From Diphasiastrum complanatum (taxonomy: Eukaryota > Streptophyta > Lycopodiopsida > Lycopodiales > Lycopodiaceae), in assembly GCA_029204225.1 (NCBI GenBank), contig CM055099.1, forward strand, positions 59,210,869 to 59,274,868: a stretch of 64,000 nt of DNA, in the 5' to 3' direction. A model generated the notes under the pieces. The model was not told the origin of the DNA. It was given only the letters and a program-made list of their open reading frames with translations, and made no database searches. Made by a program: the position numbers and the translations under genes. Position 1 is the first letter of the stretch; each line of letters starts with the position of its first letter. Shown here piece after piece: positions 44,362-55,256 of this stretch.

Positions 44362-45011
44362 AAATTGTCAACATTTCCTAGCTAGTTTGAGGCCTAAATT
44401 GGCTAAAATTGTAAATAGTTTTGGTTCTGGAGTTTCACACGTGTGAACCAGGCCACAATGTTTTTATTTACTGTATTTTTTCAGTATGATGAAGTGTCAA
44501 ACTTCATACCCTTCAAAATGAGACCATTTTGATGTATTTTGGTCATATAAGCCATTTTTAGCTATTTTTCCTATATAGGGAATATCTAGGGTCAAGTACC
44601 TTCTAGAGAGAGGAGAGAGAGTCATCTTCCTCATCCATAAATAGTAGGGAAGTCGTGGAAAACAGGTTGGAGAAACCTTTTGTATGCTTCATTGAGATCA
44701 ATAGATCATTGTCATTGTTTCTTCCTCCATTGAGAGCATTGTTGTGTGTATTGTCTTCAAGCTATTGTGTATGATCTTAGGTGCTTTCCAAAAGTGGTAG
44801 GCTGATGTATTATGGACTGTATAATGCTATTTTGGGCTGCACTTGATGTTTATGGAAGTTTCCATTTGTGATAAATGCTTTTTGATCAAGTTCTTTGCAT
44901 TCTAGGTAGCATAGAATGTGTTGCCAATTCCTAGCTTATGTAGTTTGGAGTGCAAGCATTCAAGCCAATGATCTTGGAGTTTAGATCCACTTAGGATCTG
45001 TATTTTTCACA
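44357..45011 (+). repeat. 3' LTR of Cop3B
   Basis: 655 bp. Carries ggtaggctg and ggaaaacagg, as in the Cop3A 3' LTR, plus a private variant gggctgcactt where all other copies have gggccgcactt. Confidence 0.95.
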
Positions 45012-45016
45012 TTTGT
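45012..45016. other. Target-site duplication of Cop3B, right copy
   Basis: tttgt after the LTR end ttttcaca, matching 37823-37827. Confidence 0.85.
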
Positions 45017-47386
45017 ACCGTAAGATAATTTGGAGAAGGTTGTTATGTTTTTCTCACCTTCTTTGGACTTTCTTGATATTTCTAGAGCCTCTGGTCCTTA
45101 GGGCAATTGTACCTCCAACATATTCGTACAAGCCAATTTTGACCATTTTAAGGGGGCCTTTTTCAAATTCTTGGTCAAGATATGTAAGTAGAGTATTTGC
45201 ACATGTGTTAAAGTTTTTGCTAGGAATCGTTTAGAGATGTTTTACCTCTATGCGAATACTTACCATGATGAAATATGCAAAAATAGCCATTTTTGCTCTG
45301 TATCTTACCATTGGTGATAACATAGAGTCTCATAATAGTTTTGAGTTATTCCAATGAAATCTGATCATGGTTTGACATGTTTGGCATTGTTGACACGTCA
45401 CTGTCATTTGCCTCACTAGAGTCTCCCGTTCTTATATTATCATAGGCGTCGTCATCGGCGGTCTCGAGATTTGAAGGCAATGGATTGATCCCCACCAGCG
45501 GTCAGTAGTAACTCAGCATACAAAGCTTTCACTCATAAAACGGCTTAACCTAATTCAATTTGATGGCTTAACCTAAAATCTCATCCTCTAAGGCTTACCC
45601 TACTAGAGAATGGAGGGCCTAGATTAACTTTATATGTTGCCAGATGAATAATATACAATACAATGTGAAGTAACACAGTACATGAAACCACACAAGGGAG
45701 AACACTCAAAGAGAAAGGTAGTCATGTATTGCGAATGAGGTTCTTCTTGAAAATGGACTCTTCCACTCTATTTATACTTGGAGTGGTGGTCACTTACAGA
45801 AATGCACTATGGGACAAGTAAGCCACATAGACTAACTTAACTTTGAATCACACTGGTGCCATGGGACAAACCCCCAATAGGCCTTTGTGACTAACTTTTA
45901 CATAACTTGAAATCACATATCTATGTGCAATGCCCATGACAATTTAAACTTAGAACTGAATAACTTAAGCCATTACGGATCAAGTAAAAGCCTGAACTTG
46001 ATGGGCAAGTTCTGCGTTTAGATTCTATTCTGGTTGTATTTTTAAAGATGTTCCGCAGGATGGCTAGAATATTCCTTGGAATATCAACCTACATTCCTCT
46101 TTTCTTTTTGAGTGATTGATCCATAGCTCGGGGGATAGATCCGTTCTATCTAGGTTTGGTTGGGTTGGTAAGTTTCCACCATATGATTCCCTTGTGTTGC
46201 TTTGTTGCAATTTTCTTAGCTATTGCATCTAGATGACGATTCATTACTACTTTGGTGAGTGGTTTATACTACTTTTGTTTTGCATAATGATTCTTGATGT
46301 ATTTATATGCATTGACTTGTGGTGCAAATAATATCCCTAATGCACTTTTAGACATTCATTCTGCTGTCTTTGTTGGCATGAAAGTATTATGCATGACCAA
46401 CATTGGATCGCGGTCTCCTAGCAACTGTTCTAGTGCTAATTCAATGATGGAATACCACTCCATTTTGCTCAAAAAATTGTGGTTCTTTCACAAGAATAGC
46501 ATAGGCTATATAACAAATGTATGCTTATGCCTCGTCATTCCAAACTTGGTTGGTAATGTAATTAATAATCTTATGGAGGCCCAGACCTATATTTGGACTA
46601 TGGACTATGGAGGAGCACTTGCATGGTGTTTTGACTGCTATTATGCAAGAATAGGAGGTCAATTGCATATAATTGGGTTGTATGGGATCCTAGAAAGAAT
46701 ATTCTATCTCTAATGAAAATTATATATACTTGTGGAACTCGATCTTCCTATTGGATTTTCTGATTCATGAAGCCAAGATCCTCTCTTCTCTTGCATTCAA
46801 TTACCATGGTTTGGGGGTGAAGCGGTTAGGGATTTGGCTACTTGTTTCATGTTGGTTTGGTGGTTTGGCTCCACAAGTGTCCTTTTGGTTGCATGCAACA
46901 AGATCTAGGTAGATCTTCATGTGACAATCCTTACACCCTTCCTCCTCCTAATCTATTCGCTACTAGTACATTAGCACTTACCAACACATTAGAATATCCA
47001 TTGTAAGCTTTGTAGGCCCAAAAGGAGCTATTAGCCTATATAACAAGGCGATTCTCTCTTTAGGCCCTCCAAAGTAATTAATAAGGATAATTGGCCAACA
47101 AGGGCCCAAATACATTTAATAAGACTTAACAAGGGCTAAATATCTTTAAGATAGTTATGTTTAGTTAAGTTAGGGGACTTGTCTATAAGCTAGGTGGTGA
47201 CCATAAGGCTCGCCACCCAACAAGACATTTTTGGAAGGAAAAGAAGTGGGATGGGGGGTAAAGGCTCCATTTTCATCATTGAGGTGCTTATTGTGGCTTT
47301 CTCCTTGAGTAGTGGTCTCAAGTTCTCTAAGTCCTTTTGTTGCGAAGCCCTTGCAGTTTTTCCTTTGCTTCCTCCCTTAGAGCGCC
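45017..47386. other. Intergenic DNA, possibly including an unresolved Gyp2 5' LTR
   Basis: No gene recognised. A 139-codon open frame at 46294-46713 has no motif. From about 46920 (tgtgacaatcc...) to 47380 a TATA-like cctatataac (near 47036) precedes the Gyp2 gag start, so an LTR is plausible, but no primer site or second copy was found. Confidence 0.45.
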
Positions 47387-48355
47387 ATGGACCCTGCTAT
47401 GCCCTCGGGTAAAGGACCGTTGTCACCACCTCCTCCTCCTGATGTAGACACTAACCAGCTTGTACAGGCCCTAAATCTTTTACAGAACCAAATTTTAGAA
47501 ATGCAGGCCAAACATGTCGTGGCCGAGCAAGAGTGGCGTTCTTCGATGCACTCGCGGTCCGTTGGCGTATATCCAATGTTTAATCCAGAATTCTTTTCGG
47601 GTGAAAAAAAAGACCGGCTTCCCGATGTGGTATTGTCATGGCTAGATCGATGGAATAGTCATTTTTCCATGCACGATGCGCCTGACTGTACGAAGATCGC
47701 CTCTACTCTCATGTTCTTACCCAAAAAGGCGTTTACATGGTGGCAGGATCTGAAGGAGAGGGCTACTGCCCCTTCTACATGGGATGCCTTTCAAGAAGCC
47801 TTTAAAACAGCTTTTCTTCCGGTGTTGGATGATTTCGATCATTGGCGGCGTTTCGCCACCGTATAGATGGGTACTAGGCCGTTAGATGCCTATATCCAGG
47901 AATTTTATGAAATCTTGTCCCGATTCGCTTCGCGAATCGATCCTATCCTGTTGAAGTTACATTTTATCTTGGGGCTTCCAAAAGAATTTTCACTAGAAGA
48001 GCGGCATAATCAACTGTAAACAATCGAAGATGCGATTTGCTTTGTGAAAATCTTTGATGACACCCATTTTGCCTCTCGCAAGGAGCAAACTTTGCCCAAG
48101 GCTGAGCAGAAAGAAATTTTTTTTTTCAAGAAGCGGGGCAGAGACAAGACGACGGACACTGGTTTCCAAGGCGAAAAAAAACACGTCAAATTGGATCACA
48201 CAGACTACGACAAGGCGAGAACCGGCGGGTTATGCTTCTCCTGCATGGAAAAGGAGCATCTTTCAAAAGATTGCCCACAGGAAAAGCAAAAGAAATCTGG
48301 CAGGCAACCTAAATCTTTTAAAGCGCCAGGTAATTCTTGTATTTCTTTTGCTGAT
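47387..48355 (+). pseudogene. Gyp2 gag with zinc knuckle (broken)
   Basis: ATG 47387 (cgccatgg context) opens MDPAMPSGKGPLSPPPPP, then a coil-like stretch and the Ty3 gag domain (YPMFNPEFFSGEKK, ALTWW-type motif AFTWWQDLKE, FKTAFLP). A TAG at 47864 interrupts. The same frame continues MGTRPLDAYIQEFYEILSRF, meets a TAA near 48017, then reads to a knuckle CFSCMEKEHLSKDC (CX2CX4HX4C, near 48234-48275). Two premature stops in an otherwise conserved frame. Confidence 0.85.
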
Positions 48356-48810
48356 TAATCTTTTAAGGATGACACTAGTTGCAAGAATTGTTGTTTTAAT
48401 ATAGCTATTTTTGGCCCCCACGATCTCATTCGTATGAATGGAATTGTAGGACGCCAAGTTGTGACTGTTCTTTTGATGATGGTTCCACACATAGATCATA
48501 AATGCTAAATTGGTGCAGAAGCTCAGGGTGGCTACCAAGCCAAGTACTCACTTGTATGTGGTGAAAATGGCGTCGGGAGAAGATCGACAAGCTTGGGATC
48601 AACTTGTTCCTCAGCTGCCGCTTCAGATTCAAGATTATGTTGAACCACTAGATTTTCATATTATGAATTTGGATAGCGTAGACATAATCTTAGGAAAAGA
48701 ATGGTTTTATTCTAAAAACGAGTCTTTAAAAAAGGATTATGTGTCTCATAATATTTTCTTTTTGCATAAGGGCTCGTTGGTTGTGCTAAAAGGCGATGTG
48801 AATAGGCCTT
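48356..48810 (+). pseudogene. Gyp2 protease region
   Basis: Frame-shifted text contains FDDGSTHRS near 48470-48500, where D-S/T-G-S/A-T-H is expected for the aspartic protease, then LDFHIMNLDSVDIILGKEWF, the typical end of a gypsy protease (I-L-G-x-x-W/F). Identification rests on position plus this second block. Confidence 0.65.
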
Positions 48811-50379
48811 TTGGTTTTTGCTTTAGAAGTTGTGGAATATTTGAAAGATTCTTGTAATAAACTTTATCTTTGTTTTTTGAAAGATGAAATTTATGTGGAT
48901 GACCATGCAGTCCAGAATCTAAATATTGATTTATCACATTTGCCTTTGAATGTGCCTGTAAATAATCCCTTAAGTGTTATCTCACCTGAAGGAATAATAT
49001 ATAACAAACTTAGGCAAGAATATAGCAATGTTTTTCCTGATAAACTCCTTGATGGCCTACCTCCCCGAAGGAGTGTTGACCATCAGATAGAGTTGCTTCC
49101 TGGAAGCCAACATGTATCTCTTTTTCCATACAGGGTTAGCATCAAGGAAAAGGATGAAATTTTTAAGCAGTTACAAGAACTCCTTAGGATGGGCCATATT
49201 CGGCCTAGTAAGTCCGCTTGGGGAGCACCAATCCTTTTAGTTAGTAAAAAGGATGGCAGCACACGTTTGTGTGGTGACCTTAAAAAGTTAAATGATTAAT
49301 CATCAAGAACATATGTCTCTTACCTAGGATGGATGATCTTATGGATCGTTTGAATGGAGCTAAGTATTTCACCAAGATTGATCTTAGATCAGGTTACCAT
49401 CAGATAAGGATTAGGAATGAAGATGTTCCTAAGACTGGATTTTGATCCAGATATGGCCATTATGAGTTTTTAGTATTACCTTTTGGACTCACGAATGTGC
49501 CTGCCACTTTCCAACAAATGATGAACGATATTCTTCGTCCATATTTGGGAAAGTTCGTGGTGGTGTATTTGGACGACATATTAATTTATGGTCGGACCCT
49601 TGAGGAGCATGAAGAGCATCTTTGTATTGTCTTAGATCTTCTAAGGCAAGAAAAGCTCTATGCTAAAGAGTCGAAATGTGAGTTCTTCCAGACTAAACTC
49701 AAATACATAGGCCATGTCATATCGGATAAAGGTCTTGAAATCGATTATGACAAGGTCTGTAAGGTACGAGAATGGCCGAGACCTCTAACAATTCGAGATG
49801 TGAAATCCTTTTTGGGCTTCACAGGACTATGCCTTAATAGCATTGCCCTTGGCAAACGTTCTTAAGGGGGTGAAGAAAAAATGTAGCCACAGAAAAAGGC
49901 CATTGATAACATGGACTGATGAAATGAATAAGAGTTTTGAGACTCTCAAGCACTGTGTTTCTACAGCTCCAATTATACACATTGTCGATCCTAATCGGCC
50001 CTTTGTGGTTGATATCGATGCTAGCGACTTTCCGATTGGAGCGGTCCTTTATCAGGACGGTAGACCAGTGGCTTTTCAAAGCAAGAAGTTGGATCCTGCT
50101 CAAACTAGGTATTCTACCTATGAGAAGGAGCTTTTTGCAGTCATTCACGCGTTAAAAATATGAAGACATTATCTTTATGGTGCCAGATTTACGGTAATGA
50201 CTGATCACCAATCCCTTAAGTATATTTGTGATGCCAAGGACCTTTATGGTCATAAGGCTAGATGGTCGAAACTCATTCAGGAGTTTGTGTTCGACATTAA
50301 ATATCGTAAAGGTACGTCGAACTATGTTGTCGATGCCTTGAGTCGGATTGGAGAGATTAAATCAGTTATGCTTTGTTGA
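48811..50379 (+). pseudogene. Gyp2 reverse transcriptase and RNase H
   Basis: RT starts around 49010 (YSNVFPDKLLDGLPPRR, LFPYRVSIKEKDE, RPSKSAWGAPILLVSKKDG). A one-base shift after KKLND precedes [14 protein letters not shown], a TGA interrupts TGF/SRYGHY near 49443, and then LPFGLTNVPATFQQMM and the catalytic VVVYLDDILIYGRT follow. RNase H: FVVDIDASDFPIGAVL, STYEKELFAVIHALK, a TGA near 50161, then VMTDHQSLKYI and NYVVDALSRI. Conserved catalytic residues remain but the frame is broken at least four times. Confidence 0.9.
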
Positions 50380-50494
50380 GATCCAATCTGATTTGTATCT
50401 TTCACTATAGGATCTTTGTCGAACCGATAGGTTTTTTGGTCGCATCTGGCTAGATGTTCTGACGGGAAATTCTAGATCTAGTGACGACCTTGGG

Positions 50495-51205
50495 ATGCAG
50501 GATCCCAAGAAATTCCGTAATGATAAGATACTTGAAGACTATTCCATAAGGAATGGCCTACTTTTTCAAAAGGGAAAGGTTTGTGTGTTGGATAGGGAGG
50601 ACTTGCGGGCCCAAATCCTGCAGCAGTGTCATGACAACCCTTGTGCTGGTCACCTAGGCATACAGAGGACACTTGACCTTGTTAGGCAGAATTTCTTCTG
50701 GCCTAAGATGAAAGGTCATGTGGAGGCATATGTTCAAAGTTGTGAACAATGCCAACAAAACAAAGCAGAAAGACTCAAAGTTGCGGGTCTTCTACATCCC
50801 TTGGAAATTCGCAATAAGAAATGGGAAAGTATTTCAATGGATTTTGTGGTTGGACTCCCTAAAACCCAGAGTGATCACGATGTCATTTGGGTGGTGGTTG
50901 ACAGGCTAACCAAGATGGCACAATTTATACCAACTAAATTAATTGTCAAGACATCTGAACTAGCCCAGCGTTTCATAAAAAAGTTGTTGAGATTGTATGG
51001 TTTGTCGAATGATATTGTTAGTGATCGTGACTCCAAGTTCACTGGCAAGTTCTGGCAAGCAGTTTTTGAAAAGCTTGAAACAACCCTTAGTCTTAGTTCT
51101 TTGGATCACCCGGAATCTGATGGGCAGACATAATGTGTCAAAGATATACTTAGAGCATATGTTTCTCACTGACAGCCTGATTGGGAAAAGTATTTCCATA
51201 TCAGA
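50495..51205 (+). pseudogene. Gyp2 integrase, truncated
   Basis: HHCC zinc region (GHLGIQRTLDLVRQNFFWP, CEQCQQNKAE), then the core: SMDFVVGLPKTQSDHD, RLTKMAQFIPTK, VSDRDSKFTGKFW and HPESDGQT. The third acidic residue is disturbed, since a TAA follows DGQT. CVKDILRAYVSH and QPDWEKYF are still readable before the sequence switches to copia near 51205. Confidence 0.88.
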
Positions 51206-52302
51206 AGAGTTCTGCGGATTCAGTGATGAACCACAGACTTTCGAGGAGGCAGTTGACAGTCCAGACAAGGACAGATGGACACCGACAGCTTGAAGAACCA
51301 GGTATGGACGTTGGAGCCATTACCACATAAGCGCAAGACTATCAAATGCAAATGGGTCTTCAAGCTCAAATACGGACCAGATGGGAACGTGACGAAATAC
51401 AAGGCAAGACTGTTTGCGAAGGAATTTTCTCATAGATACAGTATTGACTACTCTGAACATTCTCCCATGTCGTCAAATGTTTGTCCCTACGTTTGTTATT
51501 TGCATACGCAATAGCTTATGACCTCAGGATCCACATTGTGAACGAGAAGACAGCCTTCTTACATGGCGAACTAGACGAAGAGGTCTATATGGATCAACCC
51601 TCAGGATATGTCTCGAATTCACTTCATGACTATGCATGCAGAATGCATAGAAGCATCTACGGTCTAAAACAATCAGCTCGACAATGGTATAAGAAGAAAG
51701 ATCAAGCCCTGAAATCATTAGGATTCAAGCCTCTGTTAGCTGATTCTAATATTTATGTTAGAGTTACAGATGGGCAGATCATCAAAGTGGCTGTATATGT
51801 GGACAACACTCTGATACTCTGCAGGAGTGAGCAACTAATTGCTGAAGTGAAGACAAACATGTTGAAACATTTCGAGATCGTGGATCTGGGAGAAGCCAAG
51901 TGTAATCTAGGCTTACAAATTGAAAGGGACTACGAGGGAGGTAAGCTATACCTTCACTAGTCCAGATACACCCAGAAGATCCTAAAGGACTTTGGGATGC
52001 TGAACTACAAAGGAGCGAATACTCCAATGCTCGCAGGGACGGTGCTGACAGATGATGACTGTCCGAAGACTGACGAAGAGAGAGAACATATGCAGCTAAT
52101 ACTTTACAGGAAGATGATAGGATCACTGATGTACCTTGCAGACAACACACACCTTGATAATGCTTATGCAGTATTCAGAATGAGCCAATTTTGCATGAAT
52201 CCAGGCTCGACACAATGGAAGATTGCAAAACAAATTTTGCAATATCTTCAATTAACGAGGGATTACGGGTTGTGCTATTGTCGTGATGCAGGTTTTAGCT
52301 AA
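51206..52302 (+). pseudogene. Cop4: copia RT fragment fused to the Gyp2 integrase
   Basis: Starts with a linker/RT N-terminus (DEPQTFEEAVDSPDKDRW), shifts frame to KNQVWTLEPLPHKRKTIKCKW and KYKARLFAKEFSHRYSIDYSE, shifts again to LRLLFAYAIAYDLRIHIVNEK, IYGLKQSARQWY and VAVYVDNTLIL. The second catalytic Asp of YVDD is Asn. It continues after a stop to RKMIGSLMYL and KQILQYLQLTRDYGL and ends at 52302 before RNase H. No LTR or integrase of its own. Confidence 0.87.
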
Positions 52303-52404
52303 TCCGGCATTCTTGTAATTTTCTGATTAGTTGTAGATGTTTAGTCACTCTAATGCTATCCTTCTCACTTTTCTTCATAATCTAAGAAGAATGATATGCA
52401 TGTA

Positions 52405-52753
52405 GTCCAGCGATGGACTACATACATTCATTCTCACTTCTGAGATTGAGCATTTGATAAAAATTGAGTAGGAAGTCCAGCGATGGACTACATGCATCCA
52501 TATTCTCATTTGAGAGTAGGTTTTTCACCAAACACATGAGGAAGGTCCAACAATGGACTACTTGCTTGTACTCTCTCTTTTGAGAGTATACTTTTTTGCC
52601 ATAAGAAGTCCAACGATGGATAGTAAGCATTTACATTCACCTGGAAGGAAACGTGCTTATGATAAATGCATGAGGAGCCCTGTGATGGACACCAGGCTGT
52701 TCCTTTTTTTATTTTACTCAATATAAGCAATATGAGGGAGATCCAGCAATGGA
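52405..52753. repeat. Six-unit tandem repeat, 63-70 bp, around GTCCAGCGATGGAC
   Basis: The 14-base core gtccaRcRatggac, with self-complementary ends gtcca/tggac, recurs starting at 52405, 52475, 52545, 52608, 52677 and 52740 (spacings 70, 70, 63, 69, 63), the later units diverged. Spacers share tctcatttgagagta-like and catgagga-like text. It follows the Cop4 coding fragment. Confidence 0.85.
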
Positions 52754-53672
52754 CTCCTATAATGGTCTTTGCAAAATAATATAGTGGGATTATGAACCTT
52801 TGGCTCATCACCCTACTATGAACAGTTTTCGCTTTTGCTCTCTATAATTTTTTTTTCTACTTTCTAAAAAGTCTAAGATGGTTTACGTGTAAGAAGTGAT
52901 GTATGCTCTCTGGTCTTACATAATCAAAGTACTAACACTTTTTACCAATGATAGTGCGTTTGTGCGATAATAGAGGCGACAACCGTTATTACGCTTTGGT
53001 TCTTACTTGAACCAAGCATTATCGTTTTCAAAACAAAGGTATGCTTGTTACCAATATTCTACAAAACAGAAAATACACACCGCTTACATTTTTCATCTCT
53101 GCTATCACTATTGAATGACTACATCTGTTTTCTCTATGGTGTAATGATAGTATGGCAGTAGTTTCGTCTACAAGCATTCATGTATGGTTTTTCATTATCA
53201 ATTTGGATGCGAATGCTACAACACACGGACAAGTAAAGGGTCTTATGCAAAAGAAATACAACAACCACAGTTACGATCCTTTTAAATGCGTCTTCTTTCT
53301 ACAAAAAGATGTATTATAGTTAAAAACACTACTACTAAATATTCTCTAATGAACGTCACGGTAATTAAGACGGTCTTAGACAACATGGAAATGCGTAAGA
53401 CACGTGGTCTCTACGAAAGGGTTAGTAAGGCACAGATGTGCCCTAATACCTAGTAAAGACATTGGAAATCACTTACTAAATATTCCAATCTATCTATCTA
53501 AAACAATGTCCACATATGATGATCTTTATGTGATTCCCACATAACAATCATGATACTACCTTACCATACCCTGTCAAGTGTCACTTTAGACCTTTGGTGA
53601 GATACAATTGGAAATCATGAATATGCACAGTAGTATGGACAGTAGTGCGTGACACACCTTACACCGTAAGGG
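52754..53672. other. Unassigned DNA between the minisatellite and Cop3C
   Basis: No coding region, RNA gene or LTR end recognised. Nothing further can be supported. Confidence 0.45.
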
Positions 53673-53749
53673 TCACTTGGGGTGAGTATAGCATGGATGT
53701 GCTCTGGTACCAGCACACGTGTCCACACCAAGTCTTTTGGCTAAATAAA

Positions 53750-54244
53750 TTTGCACAAGGTTAGCATGTTCATCCAGCAAACCATTCAACATAACTTGGA
53801 CTATTTCACCATCTTTTATGCTTTCATCAATGCATGCTAGATCATCACTTAAGGACTTAACCCTCAAGACAAATGCATGAGCACTTTCACCCTCTCTTAG
53901 CCTACTAGAAAATCTTTGCCTCCTTAGGGTCAATACCCTAGATGTGGACTTTGATTCAAAGAGCTTCTTCAAGGCATTCCATGCCTCACTTGCACTTTGA
54001 CTCTTACCAACTTCCTTGAGAAGTTCATTGGTAACATTCATTTTGATAATATAAAGAGCCCTTGTAGCCTTCTTATCAAGCATTGGTTGCTCTTGAAGTA
54101 TGAGAGGTCTCTCTTCAATTCCTGCAACTATATCCATGAGATCATTCAACATAAGTAAGGACTCCATCCTCACTTTACAAGTAGAGTAGTTTGATGAACT
54201 CAACCTATCATTAGGTTCTAACATGATTCCACATTGGAAGCCAT
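53750..54244 (-). pseudogene. Cop3C gag N-terminus (truncated)
   Basis: The start ATG homologous to Cop3 is at 54244-54242, but one base is missing in the following ccacc (cca-catt), which puts it out of frame. The downstream frame reads MLEPNDRLSSSNYST, RVLTLRRQRFSSRLREGESA and VQVMLNGLLDEHANLVQ. Homology then stops, and the last 20 or so residues to a stop near 53673 are unrelated. Confidence 0.9.
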
Positions 54245-54520
54245 GAATCTAATGATTCTTCAATTTTTAGGTTTTGTACTAATGCCCCTAGCACTCACTT
54301 TTCTCTCAACAAATGATTAATAAGGAGATCTATGACCCTAAAACACTTCTATCTTGAACCTAGATGGTTTCCAAGCATAGACAGGAAGATTGAAACACAT
54401 GCAACACTTTGCACACACTAAGAATGGATTGCAAACTCAAACCAACCTGAACACACTCTTTCTTGGGCTCTCAAACTTTTCAGCAAGTGACCAAATCAAG
54501 TTATGGTGTGAAGAGTTACT

Positions 54521-54545
54521 TGCATTCTTAGAAAATACACAAAAC
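54521..54545. repeat. 25-bp direct repeat flanking the solo LTR, left copy
   Basis: tgcattcttagaaaatacac plus aaaac; the same 25 bases recur at 55232-55256. In Cop3A/B this leader segment occurs once. Confidence 0.85.
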
Positions 54546-55199
54546 TGTGAGAGATTTCAACTAGTTTAGTCTAGTTTAGTCACATTTTGGTAAATTGTCA
54601 ATAAGAGGCCAAAACTCATTTTAGACTTAGAGATAAATTTTTTGAAGTTATATTAGTTTAAAATACATTCAATAAACACTTTTGGAAAGTGTGGGAAAGT
54701 TGGTAGTCGAGTTTGAGAGAGATTCAAATTTGAACTTTGGGTACATTGAATCTAGACCCAAAAACAGTAGGGTTTACATTTTGGAGGGAAAGCCAAGTGG
54801 CCAAATAAGGTCTGAAAACTCTATAAAAGGATGTAACTCGTGGAGACACATATCTTCTCTCTTCTATCTCTCATTTCATCATTATACATGGTTCTCTTTG
54901 GGTTCTACTACTCATTGGTGTACTATCTTGGTGTTATCTTGCAATTATATGTGTAGAATGATCATTTATTGCTATTTTCGGTTTCACACGTGTGAAATAT
55001 AGTAGGGTACTGTAATTGTACGGAAAACAAACATATTTTATGTTTTGGTTCATGTTTGATCAATATCTCTTAGAGTTTGCATCTCATTTTGTATGTAGAT
55101 GCTGATTTTTCTACATTGGCAGGATTGTTGGTTTGCTCCTTATTGTAACCAAAGATTTGGGACATGGATCGGATCTTGAATGATCTGAAATCCTTCACA
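54546..55199 (+). repeat. Solo LTR of the Cop5 family inside Cop3C
   Basis: Starts tgtgagagatttcaac and ends tgaaatccttcaca. Similar along its length to the Cop5 LTR (58396-57625 read on the minus strand). It has a TATA box (ctctataaaagg near 54820) and a ttcacacgtgtgaa palindrome (near 54983-54996). No internal element sequence is attached, as after LTR-LTR recombination. Confidence 0.85.
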
Positions 55200-55221
55200 A
55201 AATACACTAAGTGAAGGATTG
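55190..55221. repeat. Hairpin at the end of the solo LTR
   Basis: aatccttcac at the LTR end is mirrored by gtgaaggatt at 55211-55220, about 10-11 bases beyond. The tail bases between the LTR and the right 25-bp repeat are absent from Cop3A/B. Confidence 0.75.
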
Positions 55222-55231
55222 AAAATAGAAA

Positions 55232-55256
55232 TGCATTCTTAGAAAATACACAAAAC
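55232..55256. repeat. 25-bp direct repeat flanking the solo LTR, right copy
   Basis: Second copy of the sequence at 54521-54545, after which the Cop3C leader resumes with taggatgcc. Confidence 0.85.

Larger units (their letters stand above)
37828..45011 (+). mobile_element. Cop3B: Ty1/copia retrotransposon with a duplicated 5' LTR-leader block
   Basis: Structure: outer LTR 37828-38482, 98 bp of leader 38483-38580, one junction base, inner LTR 38582-39236, full leader, intact polyprotein, PPT, 3' LTR 44357-45011. Flanking tttgt copies enclose the whole unit. From the inner LTR onward the length is 6430 bp, exactly that of Cop3A, in opposite orientation. Confidence 0.95.
47387..51205 (+). mobile_element. 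Gyp2: degenerate Ty3/gypsy element, gag to integrase
   Basis: gag, protease, RT, RNase H and integrase in the usual Ty3/gypsy order, interrupted by stops and shifts. It breaks off inside the integrase core near 51205, where copia RT sequence (Cop4) begins. No LTR was established. Confidence 0.87.

Noticed and set aside
46294-46713. 139-codon open frame upstream of Gyp2
   Set aside because: No recognisable motif, no splice or LTR context, composition ordinary for chance frames.
52405-52753. CRISPR-like array
   Set aside because: Units are similar along their whole length, including the spacers, and the DNA is plant retrotransposon context, so this is a minisatellite.
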